In this document: positions 1 to 9,187 of the stretch, in pieces | Layout: each line of letters opens with the position of its first letter | Position numbering within the stretch: the stretch's first letter is position 1 | Assembly: GCF_024282095.1 (NCBI RefSeq) | Contig: NZ_JAMWZS010000019.1 | Span: 1-49,076 of the forward strand | From: Nitrosomonas sp. | GTDB taxonomy: Bacteria > Pseudomonadota > Gammaproteobacteria > Burkholderiales > Nitrosomonadaceae | DNA: 49,076 nucleotides | Reading direction: 5' to 3' | Notes under the pieces: generated by a model | The model's input: the letters and a program-made list of their open reading frames with translations, nothing else | Database searches by the model: none | What the model was told of the DNA's origin: nothing | Program-made: the position numbers and the translations under genes

Positions 1-801
1 GTTAAAAATATCATTGCGGTGGCATCCGGCAAGGGCGGTGTCGGAAAATCGGCGACGGCAGTCAATCTGGCTCTGGCATTGGCAGCGGAGGGTGCATCCG
101 TAGGTATTCTGGATGCGGATATTTACGGTCCGTCACAACCGCAGATGCTGGGCATCACCCATCACCCCGAATCACTCGATGGCAAAACCATGGAGCCCGT
201 CTTTGCGCACGGTATCCAGGCCATGTCCATCGGTCTGCTGATCGATGTCGAAACCCCGATGGTTTGGCGCGGCCCGATGGTTACCCAGGCGTTGCAGCAA
301 TTGTTGAACGATACCAATTGGAAGGATGTGGATTATCTCGTCGTCGATTTACCACCTGGTACCGGAGATATTCAACTGACACTGGCACAAAAAATCCCCG
401 TAACGGGCGCTGTCATTGTCACCACGCCACAAGATATCGCCCTGCTCGATGCGCGCAAGGGGTTAAAAATGTTTGAGAAAGTAGGCATTCCGATTTTCGG
501 CATTGTGGAAAACATGAGCACGCATACCTGTTCACAATGCGGACACACTGAGCCTATCTTTGGCACCGGTGGCGGTAAGAAAATGTGCCAGGATTACAAT
601 GTGGAATTTCTCGGCGCATTACCGCTCGATATCAGAATCCGCGAACATACCGATATGGGAAAACCCAGTGTCGTTGCCGAGCCGGATGGAAAAATAGCCG
701 AAATATACCGGCTGATTGCGCGACGAGTCGCTGTTAAGGTGGCTGAATCCGCGGAAGATCACTCGGAATTGTTCGCCAAAATCATCATGGAAAATGACTA
801 G
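1..801 (+). CDS. mrp: Mrp/ApbC-family iron-sulfur cluster carrier ATPase (5' end outside window)
   Basis: P-loop NTPase of the Mrp/NBP35 family, which carries Fe-S clusters to apo-proteins in the cytoplasm. The frame is open from base 1, so the N-terminal part (usually a DUF59/MIP18 domain) is cut off by the window. The deviant Walker A GKGGVGKSA is visible at the start, followed by DADIYGPSQP, the VDLPPGTGD motif, and a C-terminal CxxC (CSQCG) that binds the bridging cluster in this family. dcd follows 13 bp after the stop, so co-transcription is likely. The tail after the conserved domain (about 20 residues) is acidic and unremarkable. Confidence 0.93.
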   Translation, partial: VKNIIAVASGKGGVGKSATAVNLALALAAEGASVGILDADIYGPSQPQMLGITHHPESLDGKTMEPVFAHGIQAMSIGLLIDVETPMVWRGPMVTQALQQLLNDTNWKDVDYLVVDLPPGTGDIQLTLAQKIPVTGAVIVTTPQDIALLDARKGLKMFEKVGIPIFGIVENMSTHTCSQCGHTEPIFGTGGGKKMCQDYNVEFLGALPLDIRIREHTDMGKPSVVAEPDGKIAEIYRLIARRVAVKVAESAEDHSELFAKIIMEND

Positions 802-814
802 AAAAGGCTAAAGC

Positions 815-1381
815 ATGACGATTAAATCAGATAAATGGATTCGTCGGATGGCGCAAGCGCATGGCATGATCGAGCCATTTGAGCCTGACCAGATTCGCCA
901 GAAAAATGATCAACGCATTGTTTCCTACGGCACGTCAAGCTACGGCTACGATATTCGCTGCTCGGATGAATTCAAGTTGTTCACCAACATCAATTCCACC
1001 ATCGTCGACCCGAAGAATTTTGACTCGAATTCATTCGTTGATGTCAAAAGTGATATTTGCATCATTCCACCCAATTCCTTTGCGCTGGCACGCACTGTGG
1101 AATACTTCCGTATTCCGCGCAATATATTGACCATTTGTTTGGGTAAATCCACCTATGCGCGCTGCGGCATTATCGTCAATGTCACCCCTTTTGAACCGGA
1201 ATGGGAAGGCTATGTCACGCTGGAATTTTCCAACACCACTCCCCTGCCCGCCAAAATCTATGCCAACGAAGGTGTTGCGCAAGTCATTTTTTTTGAATCG
1301 GACGAAGTCTGCGAGACTTCTTATAAAGATCGAGGTGGTAAATACCAAGGGCAGCAGGGTGTAACATTGCCGAAAATTTGA
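815..1381 (+). CDS. dcd: dCTP deaminase
   Basis: Deaminates dCTP to dUTP, feeding dUMP to thymidylate synthase, which is encoded 3.4 kb away. At 188 aa it has the normal length of the Gram-negative trimeric enzyme. Visible motifs are [14 protein letters not shown] near residue 40, GKSTYARCG near 110 and the [14 protein letters not shown] segment with the catalytic glutamate near 135-140. The ATG is placed just after the mrp stop and gives the standard N-terminus. No oddities. Confidence 0.95.
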   Translation: MTIKSDKWIRRMAQAHGMIEPFEPDQIRQKNDQRIVSYGTSSYGYDIRCSDEFKLFTNINSTIVDPKNFDSNSFVDVKSDICIIPPNSFALARTVEYFRIPRNILTICLGKSTYARCGIIVNVTPFEPEWEGYVTLEFSNTTPLPAKIYANEGVAQVIFFESDEVCETSYKDRGGKYQGQQGVTLPKI

Positions 1382-1418
1382 AACTGTAACAGTCGTTCAT
1401 TGGTATGGAGACGCTTTG

Positions 1419-2675
1419 ATGTCGACACGGGAAAGCTTAAATCTGATCAAACGGTTTCCTGTTGTTTTGGCGCTCATTCTGTTTTTCGCAGCTTTTCCGG
1501 TAGAAGCGCAAAAGCATATCTCCTTGCCGCGCACTGGATTAGAACCCCATGATATTGCTGTCATTATTAATGATGATGATCCCTTGTCCCGGCAAATTGG
1601 TCACTATTATCAGCAGGCACGGCAGATACCGGAAGCCAATATGATTCATCTGCGTTTCTCATCTGAACGCAGTGTTATGACCCCCAAAGAATTCAAGCAA
1701 TTGAAAGCTACCATTGATCAACTGACGCCGGATCATGTACAAGCATTCGCTGTTGCCTGGACTACTCCCTATCGGGTGGGCTGCATGTCGTTGACTTCTG
1801 CCTTGGCGTTTGGCTTCGATAGGAAATTTTGCTCGAAAAAATGTGCACCGACAGCACCCAGCCCTTACTTCAATTCGCCAAGCCTGTTTCCGTTCGATGA
1901 TTACAAGCTGCGCCCCGCCATGATGTTAGCTGGAACTTCCTTCGAACAAGTCAAAGCACTCATTGACCGAGGCGTCGCTTCAGACCATAGTTTTCCGAAA
2001 GGCCAGGCTTATTTATTGAGCACTTCGGATAAAGCACGTAACAGCCGCGCAACCGGCTTTGCACGCACGGCACAAGATCTGACCGGTGTTTTTTCGATAC
2101 GAATACTGCAAACCGATGCTATTTCCGATCACCAGGATGTACTTTTTTATTTTACCGGATTGACTGAAGTGCCCATGCTGCAGACGTTGGGTTTTCTGCC
2201 AGGTGCGCTGGCAGACCACTTAACATCGGCTGGCGGCATGCTGACCGATTCACTGCAAATGAGCAGCTTGCGTTGGCTGGAAGCCGGCGCCACAGCGAGC
2301 TATGGTACCGTCGTTGAACCTTGCAGCTATCCACAAAAATTTCCATCACCCGCAGTCGCCATGTTTCATTATGCAGCGGGAACCAGCGTCATTGAAGCCT
2401 ATTGGAAAAGCGTAGCCTGGCCAGGACAAGGCGTATTCATCGGTGAGCCGCTGGCCAAGCCGTTTGCTCCCCTATTACGGGAAATCAGTTCCGACCGGTT
2501 TGAATTAAGATTTTTTTCACCGCATTCTGGAAAATTAACAATTGAAGAATCATACTCCGCCGCTGGGCCATTCAAGCTTCTTCCAAAACAGCAGGCAATT
2601 GGTCGCGGAGAAAATCGATTTCATTTCAGGCTTAATGAAAAAAAAGATAACTACTTAAGATTTCAGTGGCACTAA
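1419..2675 (+). CDS. TIGR03790-family exported protein of unknown function
   Basis: About 418 aa with an N-terminal hydrophobic stretch (VVLALILFFAAFPVEAQ) that reads as a cleavable signal peptide, so probably periplasmic. The body starts with an ISLPRTGLEPHDIAVIINDDDPLS segment and a YYQQARQIPEANMIHL segment, which I recognise from the TIGR03790 uncharacterised family. A TTG lies immediately before the ATG, in frame; I chose the ATG, with GGAG about 10 bp upstream. A C-terminal beta-rich region (residues 350-418) lacks obvious motifs. The function is unknown. It stands alone between dcd and the decarboxylase. Confidence 0.7.
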   Translation: MSTRESLNLIKRFPVVLALILFFAAFPVEAQKHISLPRTGLEPHDIAVIINDDDPLSRQIGHYYQQARQIPEANMIHLRFSSERSVMTPKEFKQLKATIDQLTPDHVQAFAVAWTTPYRVGCMSLTSALAFGFDRKFCSKKCAPTAPSPYFNSPSLFPFDDYKLRPAMMLAGTSFEQVKALIDRGVASDHSFPKGQAYLLSTSDKARNSRATGFARTAQDLTGVFSIRILQTDAISDHQDVLFYFTGLTEVPMLQTLGFLPGALADHLTSAGGMLTDSLQMSSLRWLEAGATASYGTVVEPCSYPQKFPSPAVAMFHYAAGTSVIEAYWKSVAWPGQGVFIGEPLAKPFAPLLREISSDRFELRFFSPHSGKLTIEESYSAAGPFKLLPKQQAIGRGENRFHFRLNEKKDNYLRFQWH

Positions 2676-2833
2676 CAGGCTTCATATGTGCTCATTACGT
2701 TGAAAGTCACAAAATCATATAAACTTTTCTGCAAAAAAACCGTCAAATACACCCTAACGATAGTTGCACAACACATTGTTTTTGCGCATATAAACAAATT
2801 ATATAAAAAAATAATTTTTATGCAAAAAAACAC

Positions 2834-2861
2834 TTGCTTTGCTCTGAATGCAGACTATAAT
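2834..2861 (+). promoter_or_regulatory. Sigma-70-like promoter for the small ORF and decarboxylase
   Basis: TTGCTT (2834-2839) and a perfect TATAAT (2856-2861) are separated by 16 bp. The expected start near 2868 gives a leader of about 40 nt before the small ORF at 2908. The surrounding 2676-2890 is very AT-rich with no convincing gene. Confidence 0.6.
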
Positions 2862-2907
2862 GCGTGCAAATTAACACTCAATATATTTAGCCGATAAGGA
2901 GGTCATC

Positions 2908-2973
2908 ATGAGAAGCACCAAGGACTTTTTTGCTCCAGTTGATTTAGTTAATGTTCATATCCCTGAAACGTAG
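2908..2973 (+). CDS. 21-codon upstream ORF, candidate leader peptide of the ornithine decarboxylase gene
   Basis: A short ORF starting MRSTKDFFAPVDL and ending VNVHIPET. It is preceded by TAAGGAGGT, close to a perfect Shine-Dalgarno, 5-6 bases before the ATG. It is the first start codon downstream of the TATAAT promoter. Its stop lies 21 bp before the decarboxylase ATG, which has its own TAAGGAG. There is no signal peptide or membrane segment. Position and initiation strength suggest a translated leader or coupled cistron. In other bacteria a polyamine-pathway decarboxylase (speF) is controlled by an ornithine-sensing leader peptide (SpeFL), but I see no sequence similarity to it. A regulatory role is inference. 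Confidence 0.55.
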   Translation: MRSTKDFFAPVDLVNVHIPET

Positions 2974-2994
2974 CGATTTTTAAGGAGCGCGCTC

Positions 2995-4170
2995 ATGTCT
3001 GTATTCTCGTCCACACTTCAAAAACCCGATCCATCTGAAGTTTTATTTGATACCCACCCAGAAAGCAGTCTGAATTTTAAACACGTTCAGAACGCGCTAA
3101 AGAAAGGCTATCAACGCCCATTTTTACTGGTTGATAGCAATATTGTCCGACACAAAGCTCGACGATTTAAAACGGCAATGCCACGCGTTCATCCGCATTA
3201 TGCTGTTAAGGCTAACCCTGATCACCGTGTATTAAAAACGCTGATTGAAGAAGGCGTCGGTTTTGAAATCGCCTCCATTGCTGAACTTGATTTGTTACTG
3301 ACGTTGGGCGTACCTGCGGATGAAGTGTTCTATAGTAACCCGATGAAATCGCGTGCTTACCTCGAATATGCTGCGGCTAAAGGCGTCGAATGGTATGTAC
3401 TTGACAGTATAGAAGAATTACGCAAAATCGTAAGTGTTAAGCCCGATGCGAAAATGTATTTGCGTATCGATACGCCGAATATTGGCAGCGATTGGCCATT
3501 AGCCGGAAAGTTTGGAACACATCTCGCGGATGTTAATGAGATTATCCGTGAAGCCGTACAACTCAAAGCTGATTTAGCCGGCGTCACATTTCATGTCGGT
3601 TCACAGTGCCGTAACCCTCAAAATTGGCGAGTTGGCATTGAGCGCGCAAAAAAAGTTTTTGCCGATATGCAAGCCGCAGGATTGAATCCTCGATTACTGA
3701 ATATTGGCGGCGGCTATCCGGTGCGTCACGTCAAACCTATTCCTTCCATTGAAATCATTGCTGAAATCATCAATGATGCTATCGCTGATTTGCCTGATAA
3801 CATCCATGTTATGGCAGAACCCGGTCGTTATTTGGTATCCGATTCAGCCTATTTTGTCTGTCGCGTCGTCGGTACTGCAACTCGCAATGGTAAACGGTGG
3901 ATGTATTGGGATGCGGGCATGTTTGGCGGGGTTATAGAAATTACCGAAGGCTTGCGCTACGAAATCCTCACTGATCGTAAAGGCAATAACACTCCCTGGT
4001 CAATCGCAGGTCCTACATGCGATTCAGTGGATATTCTGACTCATGACTTAATGCTTCCCAATGATCTGCAAGAAGGTGATTTTATTTATATTCCTAATGC
4101 GGGAGCATACACCACGGCTTATGCCAGCAATTTCAACGGATTCCCGTTACCTGATGTTAAAGTGATATAA
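2995..4170 (+). CDS. Fold-type III PLP-dependent ornithine/lysine decarboxylase
   Basis: 391 aa. The family decarboxylates ornithine (sometimes lysine or diaminopimelate) to start putrescine synthesis. The PLP lysine is in HYAVKANPD (near residue 70). The HVGSQC strand (near 200), the glycine loop IGGGYPV (near 240), the EPGRY phosphate-binding motif (near 280) and the active-site cysteine in GPTCDSVD (near 345) are all present, with a C-terminal AYTTAYASNFNGF segment typical of ornithine decarboxylases. The length and absence of a DAP-type C-terminus favour ODC over LysA. It follows a 21-codon ORF with a strong ribosome site. GAGCGCGCTC, a 10-bp palindrome, overlaps the end of its own SD. 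Confidence 0.88.
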   Translation: MSVFSSTLQKPDPSEVLFDTHPESSLNFKHVQNALKKGYQRPFLLVDSNIVRHKARRFKTAMPRVHPHYAVKANPDHRVLKTLIEEGVGFEIASIAELDLLLTLGVPADEVFYSNPMKSRAYLEYAAAKGVEWYVLDSIEELRKIVSVKPDAKMYLRIDTPNIGSDWPLAGKFGTHLADVNEIIREAVQLKADLAGVTFHVGSQCRNPQNWRVGIERAKKVFADMQAAGLNPRLLNIGGGYPVRHVKPIPSIEIIAEIINDAIADLPDNIHVMAEPGRYLVSDSAYFVCRVVGTATRNGKRWMYWDAGMFGGVIEITEGLRYEILTDRKGNNTPWSIAGPTCDSVDILTHDLMLPNDLQEGDFIYIPNAGAYTTAYASNFNGFPLPDVKVI

Positions 4171-4211
4171 GCACTCGTTATACTTATACACTTTATTTTT
4201 CATCTTGAAAT

Positions 4212-4255
4212 AAAATGGTGAAGTCGCATGAAATATGCGCTTCACCATTTTTCTT
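4212..4255. terminator. Bidirectional intrinsic terminator between decarboxylase and folA
   Basis: AAAATGGTGAAG (4212-4223) pairs perfectly with CTTCACCATTTT (4240-4251), and an inner CGCAT/ATGCG stem closes a five-base loop. A T-run follows on the plus strand and an A-run precedes it, so it can terminate both the decarboxylase transcript and the convergent thyA-folA transcript. Confidence 0.85.
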
Positions 4256-4257
4256 TT

Positions 4258-4764
4258 TCATTTACGATCCAGTATGACAAAATGATATTCCATAGCGCTA
4301 TCACTATCAGAAAAATATTTCTCCCGTTGCGTTTCTTCCCATTCACGCGGCTCGTATTCCGGGAAGATAGTATCTCCCTCAAAGTCTCTCTGAATTTCCG
4401 TGATATACATGCGCTGGCACATTGCAATTGTTTGCCGGTACAGCTTCTCTCCTCCAATGATGAAACATTCCCTATGCGTTACATTGGCTTGTTCACAAGC
4501 CCGTAAAACATCTTCAATCGAATGGACGACCGTCGCGCCGGGTACTGCAAAATTTTTCTGTTGCGTAATGATGATGTTGGTTCTTCCGGGCAAAGGTCTG
4601 CCAATGGATTCATAGGTTTTACGACCCATGATAATAATATGGCCCATTGTCAGTAACTTAAAATGCTTCAAATCAGCAGGCAAGTGCCAAGGCAATTTAT
4701 TGTGCTGACCAATCACTCGATTCCTGGCCATCGCCACCAGAATAGATAGCCGTGGTAATGTCAT
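4258..4764 (-). CDS. folA: Dihydrofolate reductase
   Basis: Reduces dihydrofolate to tetrahydrofolate with NADPH, regenerating the cofactor consumed by ThyA. 168 aa, normal for chromosomal DHFR. The N-terminus reads [28 protein letters not shown] with the substrate-site aspartate, followed by [20 protein letters not shown]. The [10 protein letters not shown] nucleotide-binding segment is near residue 105. Its ATG overlaps the thyA stop by 4 bp (ATGA), so the two are translationally coupled. Confidence 0.96.
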   Translation of the reverse strand: MTLPRLSILVAMARNRVIGQHNKLPWHLPADLKHFKLLTMGHIIIMGRKTYESIGRPLPGRTNIIITQQKNFAVPGATVVHSIEDVLRACEQANVTHRECFIIGGEKLYRQTIAMCQRMYITEIQRDFEGDTIFPEYEPREWEETQREKYFSDSDSAMEYHFVILDRK

Positions 4765-5555
4765 ACGGCCACCGGCGCTTTGATCGCTGGATGAGGATGA
4801 TAATTTTCCAAAATAAAATCTTCGTAGTTAAAATCCAGTATCTCCCGTATATCTGGGTTCAATGTCATGATCGGTAACGGCTTCGGTTCACGCGATAACT
4901 GCTCACGAGCTTGTTCAAGGTGGTTCAAATAAAGGTGTGCGTCGCCCAAGGTATGTACAAAATCCCCCGGCTCCAGTTTGCATACTTGTGCAATCATCAG
5001 GGTTAGCAATGCATACGATGCAATATTAAAAGGCACCCCCAGAAAAATATCAGCGCTACGCTGATAAAGTTGGCACGAGAGCCGATTATCCACCACATAA
5101 AATTGAAAGAACACATGGCATGGTGCCAAGCGCATTTTATGCAAATCACCCACATTCCATGAAGAAACCAGCATGCGCCGCGAATCCGGTGTATTTTTTA
5201 TCTGCTCAATCACTTGCATGAGCTGATCAATATGATGACCATCCGCCGTTGCCCAGGATCGCCACTGATAACCATATATGGGTCCCAGATTCCCTTCTGC
5301 ATCAGCCCACTCATCCCATATCGACACACCGTTTTTGTGAAGATACGCAACATTCGTATCGCCTTGCAGAAACCACAATAATTCATAAATAATTGATTTT
5401 AAGTGGCACTTTTTCGTTGTTACCAATGGAAAACCATCAGCCAGATTAAAGCGCATTTGATAACCAAAGATTGATCGTGTGCCAGTACCCGTGCGATCCG
5501 ATTTCTGACATCCATGATCGATAACATGCTGCATTAGCTCTAGATATTGGCGCAT
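4761..5555 (-). CDS. thyA: Thymidylate synthase
   Basis: Converts dUMP to dTMP using methylene-tetrahydrofolate. 264 aa, the standard length of the short-type bacterial enzyme. Motifs include the [13 protein letters not shown] phosphate loop, the catalytic cysteine in [12 protein letters not shown] (near residue 146), [26 protein letters not shown], and the C-terminal [10 protein letters not shown] that closes the active site. First gene of a thyA-folA operon. Upstream 5556-5706 is a divergent promoter region shared with the aminopeptidase gene. Confidence 0.97.
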   Translation of the reverse strand: MRQYLELMQHVIDHGCQKSDRTGTGTRSIFGYQMRFNLADGFPLVTTKKCHLKSIIYELLWFLQGDTNVAYLHKNGVSIWDEWADAEGNLGPIYGYQWRSWATADGHHIDQLMQVIEQIKNTPDSRRMLVSSWNVGDLHKMRLAPCHVFFQFYVVDNRLSCQLYQRSADIFLGVPFNIASYALLTLMIAQVCKLEPGDFVHTLGDAHLYLNHLEQAREQLSREPKPLPIMTLNPDIREILDFNYEDFILENYHPHPAIKAPVAV

Positions 5556-5724
5556 TGTTATTTGACACTCCTTATTAGAACCAGAATAAATCTATCTGTT
5601 ACAAGCTATCCCACCCACAGAACGTATATAATAATAGCAATTTAACAGTTAATAGCGGCCATTCTTTACGCAATGACTCCCGATATTGTCACTCAGAAAA
5701 TAATATTTGACAGGAAAGCTTTCA

Positions 5725-7194
5725 ATGCTGGCATCACTCTTCCAGAATACATCACCTATCGATCAATCTATTAAAGCACCGCATATTCTCGTAATACTCC
5801 CTAAATTAGAAAAGCTGCCCAAGAAATACGGCGTCACCGGCGAAGAATCACTGGAAAAATTGCTGTTACGACGCGAAATGCAATTGACCGATCTTCATCG
5901 TACCCCGGTCAGTGCAAATCTTGCAAATGGTGAGTTATGCGCCTGGGTGATGGTTGATGCGGGCGAATCCGTGTTCGAGCAACAAACTTGCGTGCGTAAA
6001 GCAATCAAATTACTACTTGCAGAGAATCCATCAGAAATCCATATCACGGTGTATGGCACCCCCCATCAAAAGAAAGTTTTTTCAGAGCTGGCTGTTTATG
6101 CTGCGTGGGTCAATGGCGCCGCACTGCCTGTACGGAAAAACAAACCTAGCAAAAAACCCTTAACAAAGATTTTTCTCTATGGTTATAAAGATGCTGAAAA
6201 CTTCACACTGCAGCGCGCACTGGCGGAAGGTAATTTATTAGCTCGCGGCTTAACGGTATTACCCGCTAATGAATTAACCCCTAAAACTTATCGTCAGCAA
6301 ATTAAGAAGCTGGCAGAAAATGAAGGCTGGAAATACCAGGAATTCGATTTCAACAAACTCAAAGAAATCGGTGCCGGCGCCTTTATTGCTGTCGCACAAG
6401 GCAGCGACTCGGAAGATGCTGCCATTGTCCACCTGCAGCACAATTGCAAGCAGAATTCACCACACAAAAGCATCGCTATCGTCGGTAAAGGCATCTGTTT
6501 TGATACCGGTGGCCATAATTTAAAACCGGCCCGGTATATGCAGGGAATGCACGAAGACATGAACGGCTCCGCCGTTGCTTTAGGTATTCTGCTGGCGGCA
6601 ACACGGGCTGAAATTCCAGTCAAGATCGATTGCTGGCTTGCGATAGCACAAAACCATATCAGCCCACGTGCTTACAAGCAGAACGACATTATTTCAGCGC
6701 TTAATGGATTATCGATAGAAGTTGTTCACACCGATGCCGAAGGACGCATGGTTTTAGCAGACACCTTAACATTGGCGATTAAACTGGAACCCGATCTGAT
6801 CATTGATTTCGCCACACTGACAGGCAGCATGAAAACCGCTTTGGGATCACGTTATAGTGGATTCTTCAGCAATCGTGATGATTTAGCTCAGAAAGCCATC
6901 GCAGCAGGCAAGAAGAGCGGAGAACGTGTCTGCGCTTTTCCGATGGATATCGATTATGAAGAAAGCCTTGAAAGCACTATTGCAGATATTAAACAATGCG
7001 AACTTGGCGGAGAGTTTGATCATATTCTCGCCGCATGTTTTCTACGCCGGTTTGTCAACGATATACCGTGGTTGCATATGGATTTATCAGCCAGCAGTCA
7101 TAAAGACGGATTAGGCGCTGTTGATAGTGAAATTACCGGGTTTGGCGTCAATTGGGGTATTGAGTTTTTGAAAAACATTTCATCCAATAATTGA
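5725..7194 (+). CDS. M17-family leucyl aminopeptidase
   Basis: Cytosolic dizinc aminopeptidase, about 489 aa. The C-terminal catalytic domain keeps all metal and catalytic positions: GKGICFDTGGHNLKP (Lys and Asp), EDMNGSA (Asp), and HTDAEGRMVLADT (Asp, Glu and the catalytic Arg). The N-terminal half is divergent, as is common for M17. I chose the ATG at 5725 with AGGAAAG upstream rather than the in-frame TTG at 5707. EDMNG replaces the usual YDMGG, so this may be a divergent subgroup rather than classic PepA. Convergent with the lytic transglycosylase, with only 21 bp between stops. Confidence 0.88.
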   Translation: MLASLFQNTSPIDQSIKAPHILVILPKLEKLPKKYGVTGEESLEKLLLRREMQLTDLHRTPVSANLANGELCAWVMVDAGESVFEQQTCVRKAIKLLLAENPSEIHITVYGTPHQKKVFSELAVYAAWVNGAALPVRKNKPSKKPLTKIFLYGYKDAENFTLQRALAEGNLLARGLTVLPANELTPKTYRQQIKKLAENEGWKYQEFDFNKLKEIGAGAFIAVAQGSDSEDAAIVHLQHNCKQNSPHKSIAIVGKGICFDTGGHNLKPARYMQGMHEDMNGSAVALGILLAATRAEIPVKIDCWLAIAQNHISPRAYKQNDIISALNGLSIEVVHTDAEGRMVLADTLTLAIKLEPDLIIDFATLTGSMKTALGSRYSGFFSNRDDLAQKAIAAGKKSGERVCAFPMDIDYEESLESTIADIKQCELGGEFDHILAACFLRRFVNDIPWLHMDLSASSHKDGLGAVDSEITGFGVNWGIEFLKNISSNN

Positions 7195-7215
7195 TTTATT
7201 TATTGGAATACGCCT

Positions 7216-8505
7216 TTAACTTCTTGAGAGAACGAGCTTCTGACCTATCGATAAATTCTCATCGCTATTATTCCATAATTTAATCTGATTCACTGTCGTG
7301 CCATATCGCTTTGCGATCTCATACAAAGTATCGCCCTTTTTGACTACGTGAACGCTTGCTTGATAGTTCTGCAACAGCTGTTTCTTTTGTGCAGCAGCAT
7401 CAGCAAGATTTTCCGCCACCACTTGAGGTACCAAAATCTTCTGCCCGAGCGTGAGATTCTTGTTCCGAGCTATGCCATTGATTGCTTGTAATTGTTTGAC
7501 AGTCGTACGGTAACGCCCCGCAATTTCATTGATATTTTCACCTTTCTTGACACGATAAATCTGCCATGAAACTCTCGGATCTTGAAATGTTTCCAGATTT
7601 GTTAGGAAAACTTCTTTTTTATCCTTAGGTAACAATAAAGTACGAGGTGCATTGAGTACTTTAATGACATAACGATTATAAGCAGGATTTAGTGCGGTGA
7701 ATTCAGTTTCGGAGATATTAGCAAGGCGGGTAACGAGGGAGATATCAATATGCTCATGTATTTTGACTGTATCAAAATACGGTCGATTCGGTACCTGTCG
7801 GAGTCGCACGCCATATTTTTTTGAATTAGCAACAATATCCTTAACTGCTAATAATTTATACACATAATGCTTAGCTTCAATTGGAAGATTCAAATCGTAA
7901 AAACTGCTTGATCTGCCTTTATGAATGTTTCTGGATAATGCTTTGCTTACGGCGCCTTCACCGATATTGTACGCCGCTATCGCCAGCTTCCAGTTATCGA
8001 ATTTTTTATGAAGATATTGTAAATAATCAAGCGCCGCCCCTGTCGACGCAATAATATCGCGCCGATCGTCATGCCATACATTTTGTTCCAGGCCTAGGCT
8101 CTTGCCTGTTTCCGGGATAAATTGCCATAACCCTGCAGAGTGACTGTTTGATTTGATCAGGGGATCATAAGAACTCTCGATTACCGGAATTAATGCAATT
8201 TCCATCGGCATACCGCGGCGTTCAAGTTCCTCCACGATATAAAACAGATAGCGCTCGCTTTTCTCAATAATGCGGTTGAGTGTTTCCGGCTGTTGAGTAT
8301 ACGGGGTCTCGATTTTACGTATTGCTTTACTATCAGATGGGAGTTTTAATGCAAACCCGCTGCGTATGCGATCCCACAAATCGGTATGATATTGATATTC
8401 GTTCTGCACTAATCTGTCGGCAATTGCATCAACTGGTATCAGTGAGCAAGTCCAGAAAAGTAACGACATTAGTAAAGCAAATTGATCATTTCTTTTAAAA
8501 ATCAT
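7216..8505 (-). CDS. mltD: Membrane-bound lytic transglycosylase D-like, SLT plus two LysM domains
   Basis: Cleaves peptidoglycan glycan strands to anhydromuropeptides in the periplasm. 429 aa. There is an N-terminal hydrophobic export signal ending near DAIA. The SLT domain (about residues 100-230) carries the catalytic Glu in ALIPVIESSYDP, then SHSAGLWQFIPETG and AIAAYNIGEG. Two LysM modules follow (YRVKKGENINEIAGRYRTT near 325 and VHVVKKGDTLYEIAKRYGTT near 385). No lipobox cysteine is evident, unlike E. coli MltD, so it is probably periplasmic or anchored by an uncleaved signal. Confidence 0.9.
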   Translation of the reverse strand: MIFKRNDQFALLMSLLFWTCSLIPVDAIADRLVQNEYQYHTDLWDRIRSGFALKLPSDSKAIRKIETPYTQQPETLNRIIEKSERYLFYIVEELERRGMPMEIALIPVIESSYDPLIKSNSHSAGLWQFIPETGKSLGLEQNVWHDDRRDIIASTGAALDYLQYLHKKFDNWKLAIAAYNIGEGAVSKALSRNIHKGRSSSFYDLNLPIEAKHYVYKLLAVKDIVANSKKYGVRLRQVPNRPYFDTVKIHEHIDISLVTRLANISETEFTALNPAYNRYVIKVLNAPRTLLLPKDKKEVFLTNLETFQDPRVSWQIYRVKKGENINEIAGRYRTTVKQLQAINGIARNKNLTLGQKILVPQVVAENLADAAAQKKQLLQNYQASVHVVKKGDTLYEIAKRYGTTVNQIKLWNNSDENLSIGQKLVLSRS

Positions 8506-8660
8506 TTACATAGCTTAGTTCTGTCTTTACACTGGTTGACAGCATATATAACTTTTTGACTTTTGCAAACTATTTTTTTATGTAGCAAGAAACGCAAATC
8601 TTAATAATATAATTCAAAATCAGGATATTATAATTTATACTTAAAGCTAATTATTAAGAA

Positions 8661-9080
8661 TTATTTTCGAATATTCGATTGACTACTGAACTCCTGCAGT
8701 ACAACCGCTTGTTTCGGTTGCCAATTTTTCTTCCGATAATCCACTGTAACGTTGGTAAAAATTCCACCACGCACATAAAAACGCGCAATTAAACGAAGAT
8801 ATCTTGGTTTTAAAATGGCAACGAGATCATCGAGAATTTTGTTGGTAACCGCTTCATGAAATACACCCTCATTCCGGTATGACCAGATATAAAGTTTCAG
8901 GCTTTTGAGCTCAATACATTTTTTCTCTGGAATATAATCAAGCACTAAGGTTGCAAAATCAGGCTGCCCCGTCTTCGGACACAAACAGGTAAATTCAGGG
9001 ATTTCCATATGAATATGATAATCTCTGTCGACGTAGGGATTTGGAAATGTTTCAAGCGTTTTCTCAGGCTTACTGGTCAT
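8661..9080 (-). CDS. queF: NADPH-dependent 7-cyano-7-deazaguanine reductase
   Basis: Reduces preQ0 to preQ1 in queuosine synthesis for tRNA. 139 aa, the short (type I) QueF form. The catalytic cysteine sits in [14 protein letters not shown], followed by [11 protein letters not shown] and the substrate-binding NEGVFHEAV with Glu-His. The ATG has a GTGAAGA ribosome site. Monocistronic, with 155 bp of AT-rich intergenic DNA downstream before mltD in which I see no gene. Divergent from smc. Confidence 0.95.
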   Translation of the reverse strand: MTSKPEKTLETFPNPYVDRDYHIHMEIPEFTCLCPKTGQPDFATLVLDYIPEKKCIELKSLKLYIWSYRNEGVFHEAVTNKILDDLVAILKPRYLRLIARFYVRGGIFTNVTVDYRKKNWQPKQAVVLQEFSSQSNIRK

Positions 9081-9187
9081 TCTTCACACTCATGTTTAAG
9101 TTAATTCCGTTACAATAATCAATAATTGTTTAATCGTTCTCTCATGCACACTATCTATTATAACTGCCTTATCTCATAAACAAAAAA

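Noticed and set aside
2688-2897. 69-codon ORF upstream of the decarboxylase
   Set aside because: Lys/Ile-rich translation of AT-rich DNA, no ribosome site, and it runs through the likely promoter at 2834-2861.
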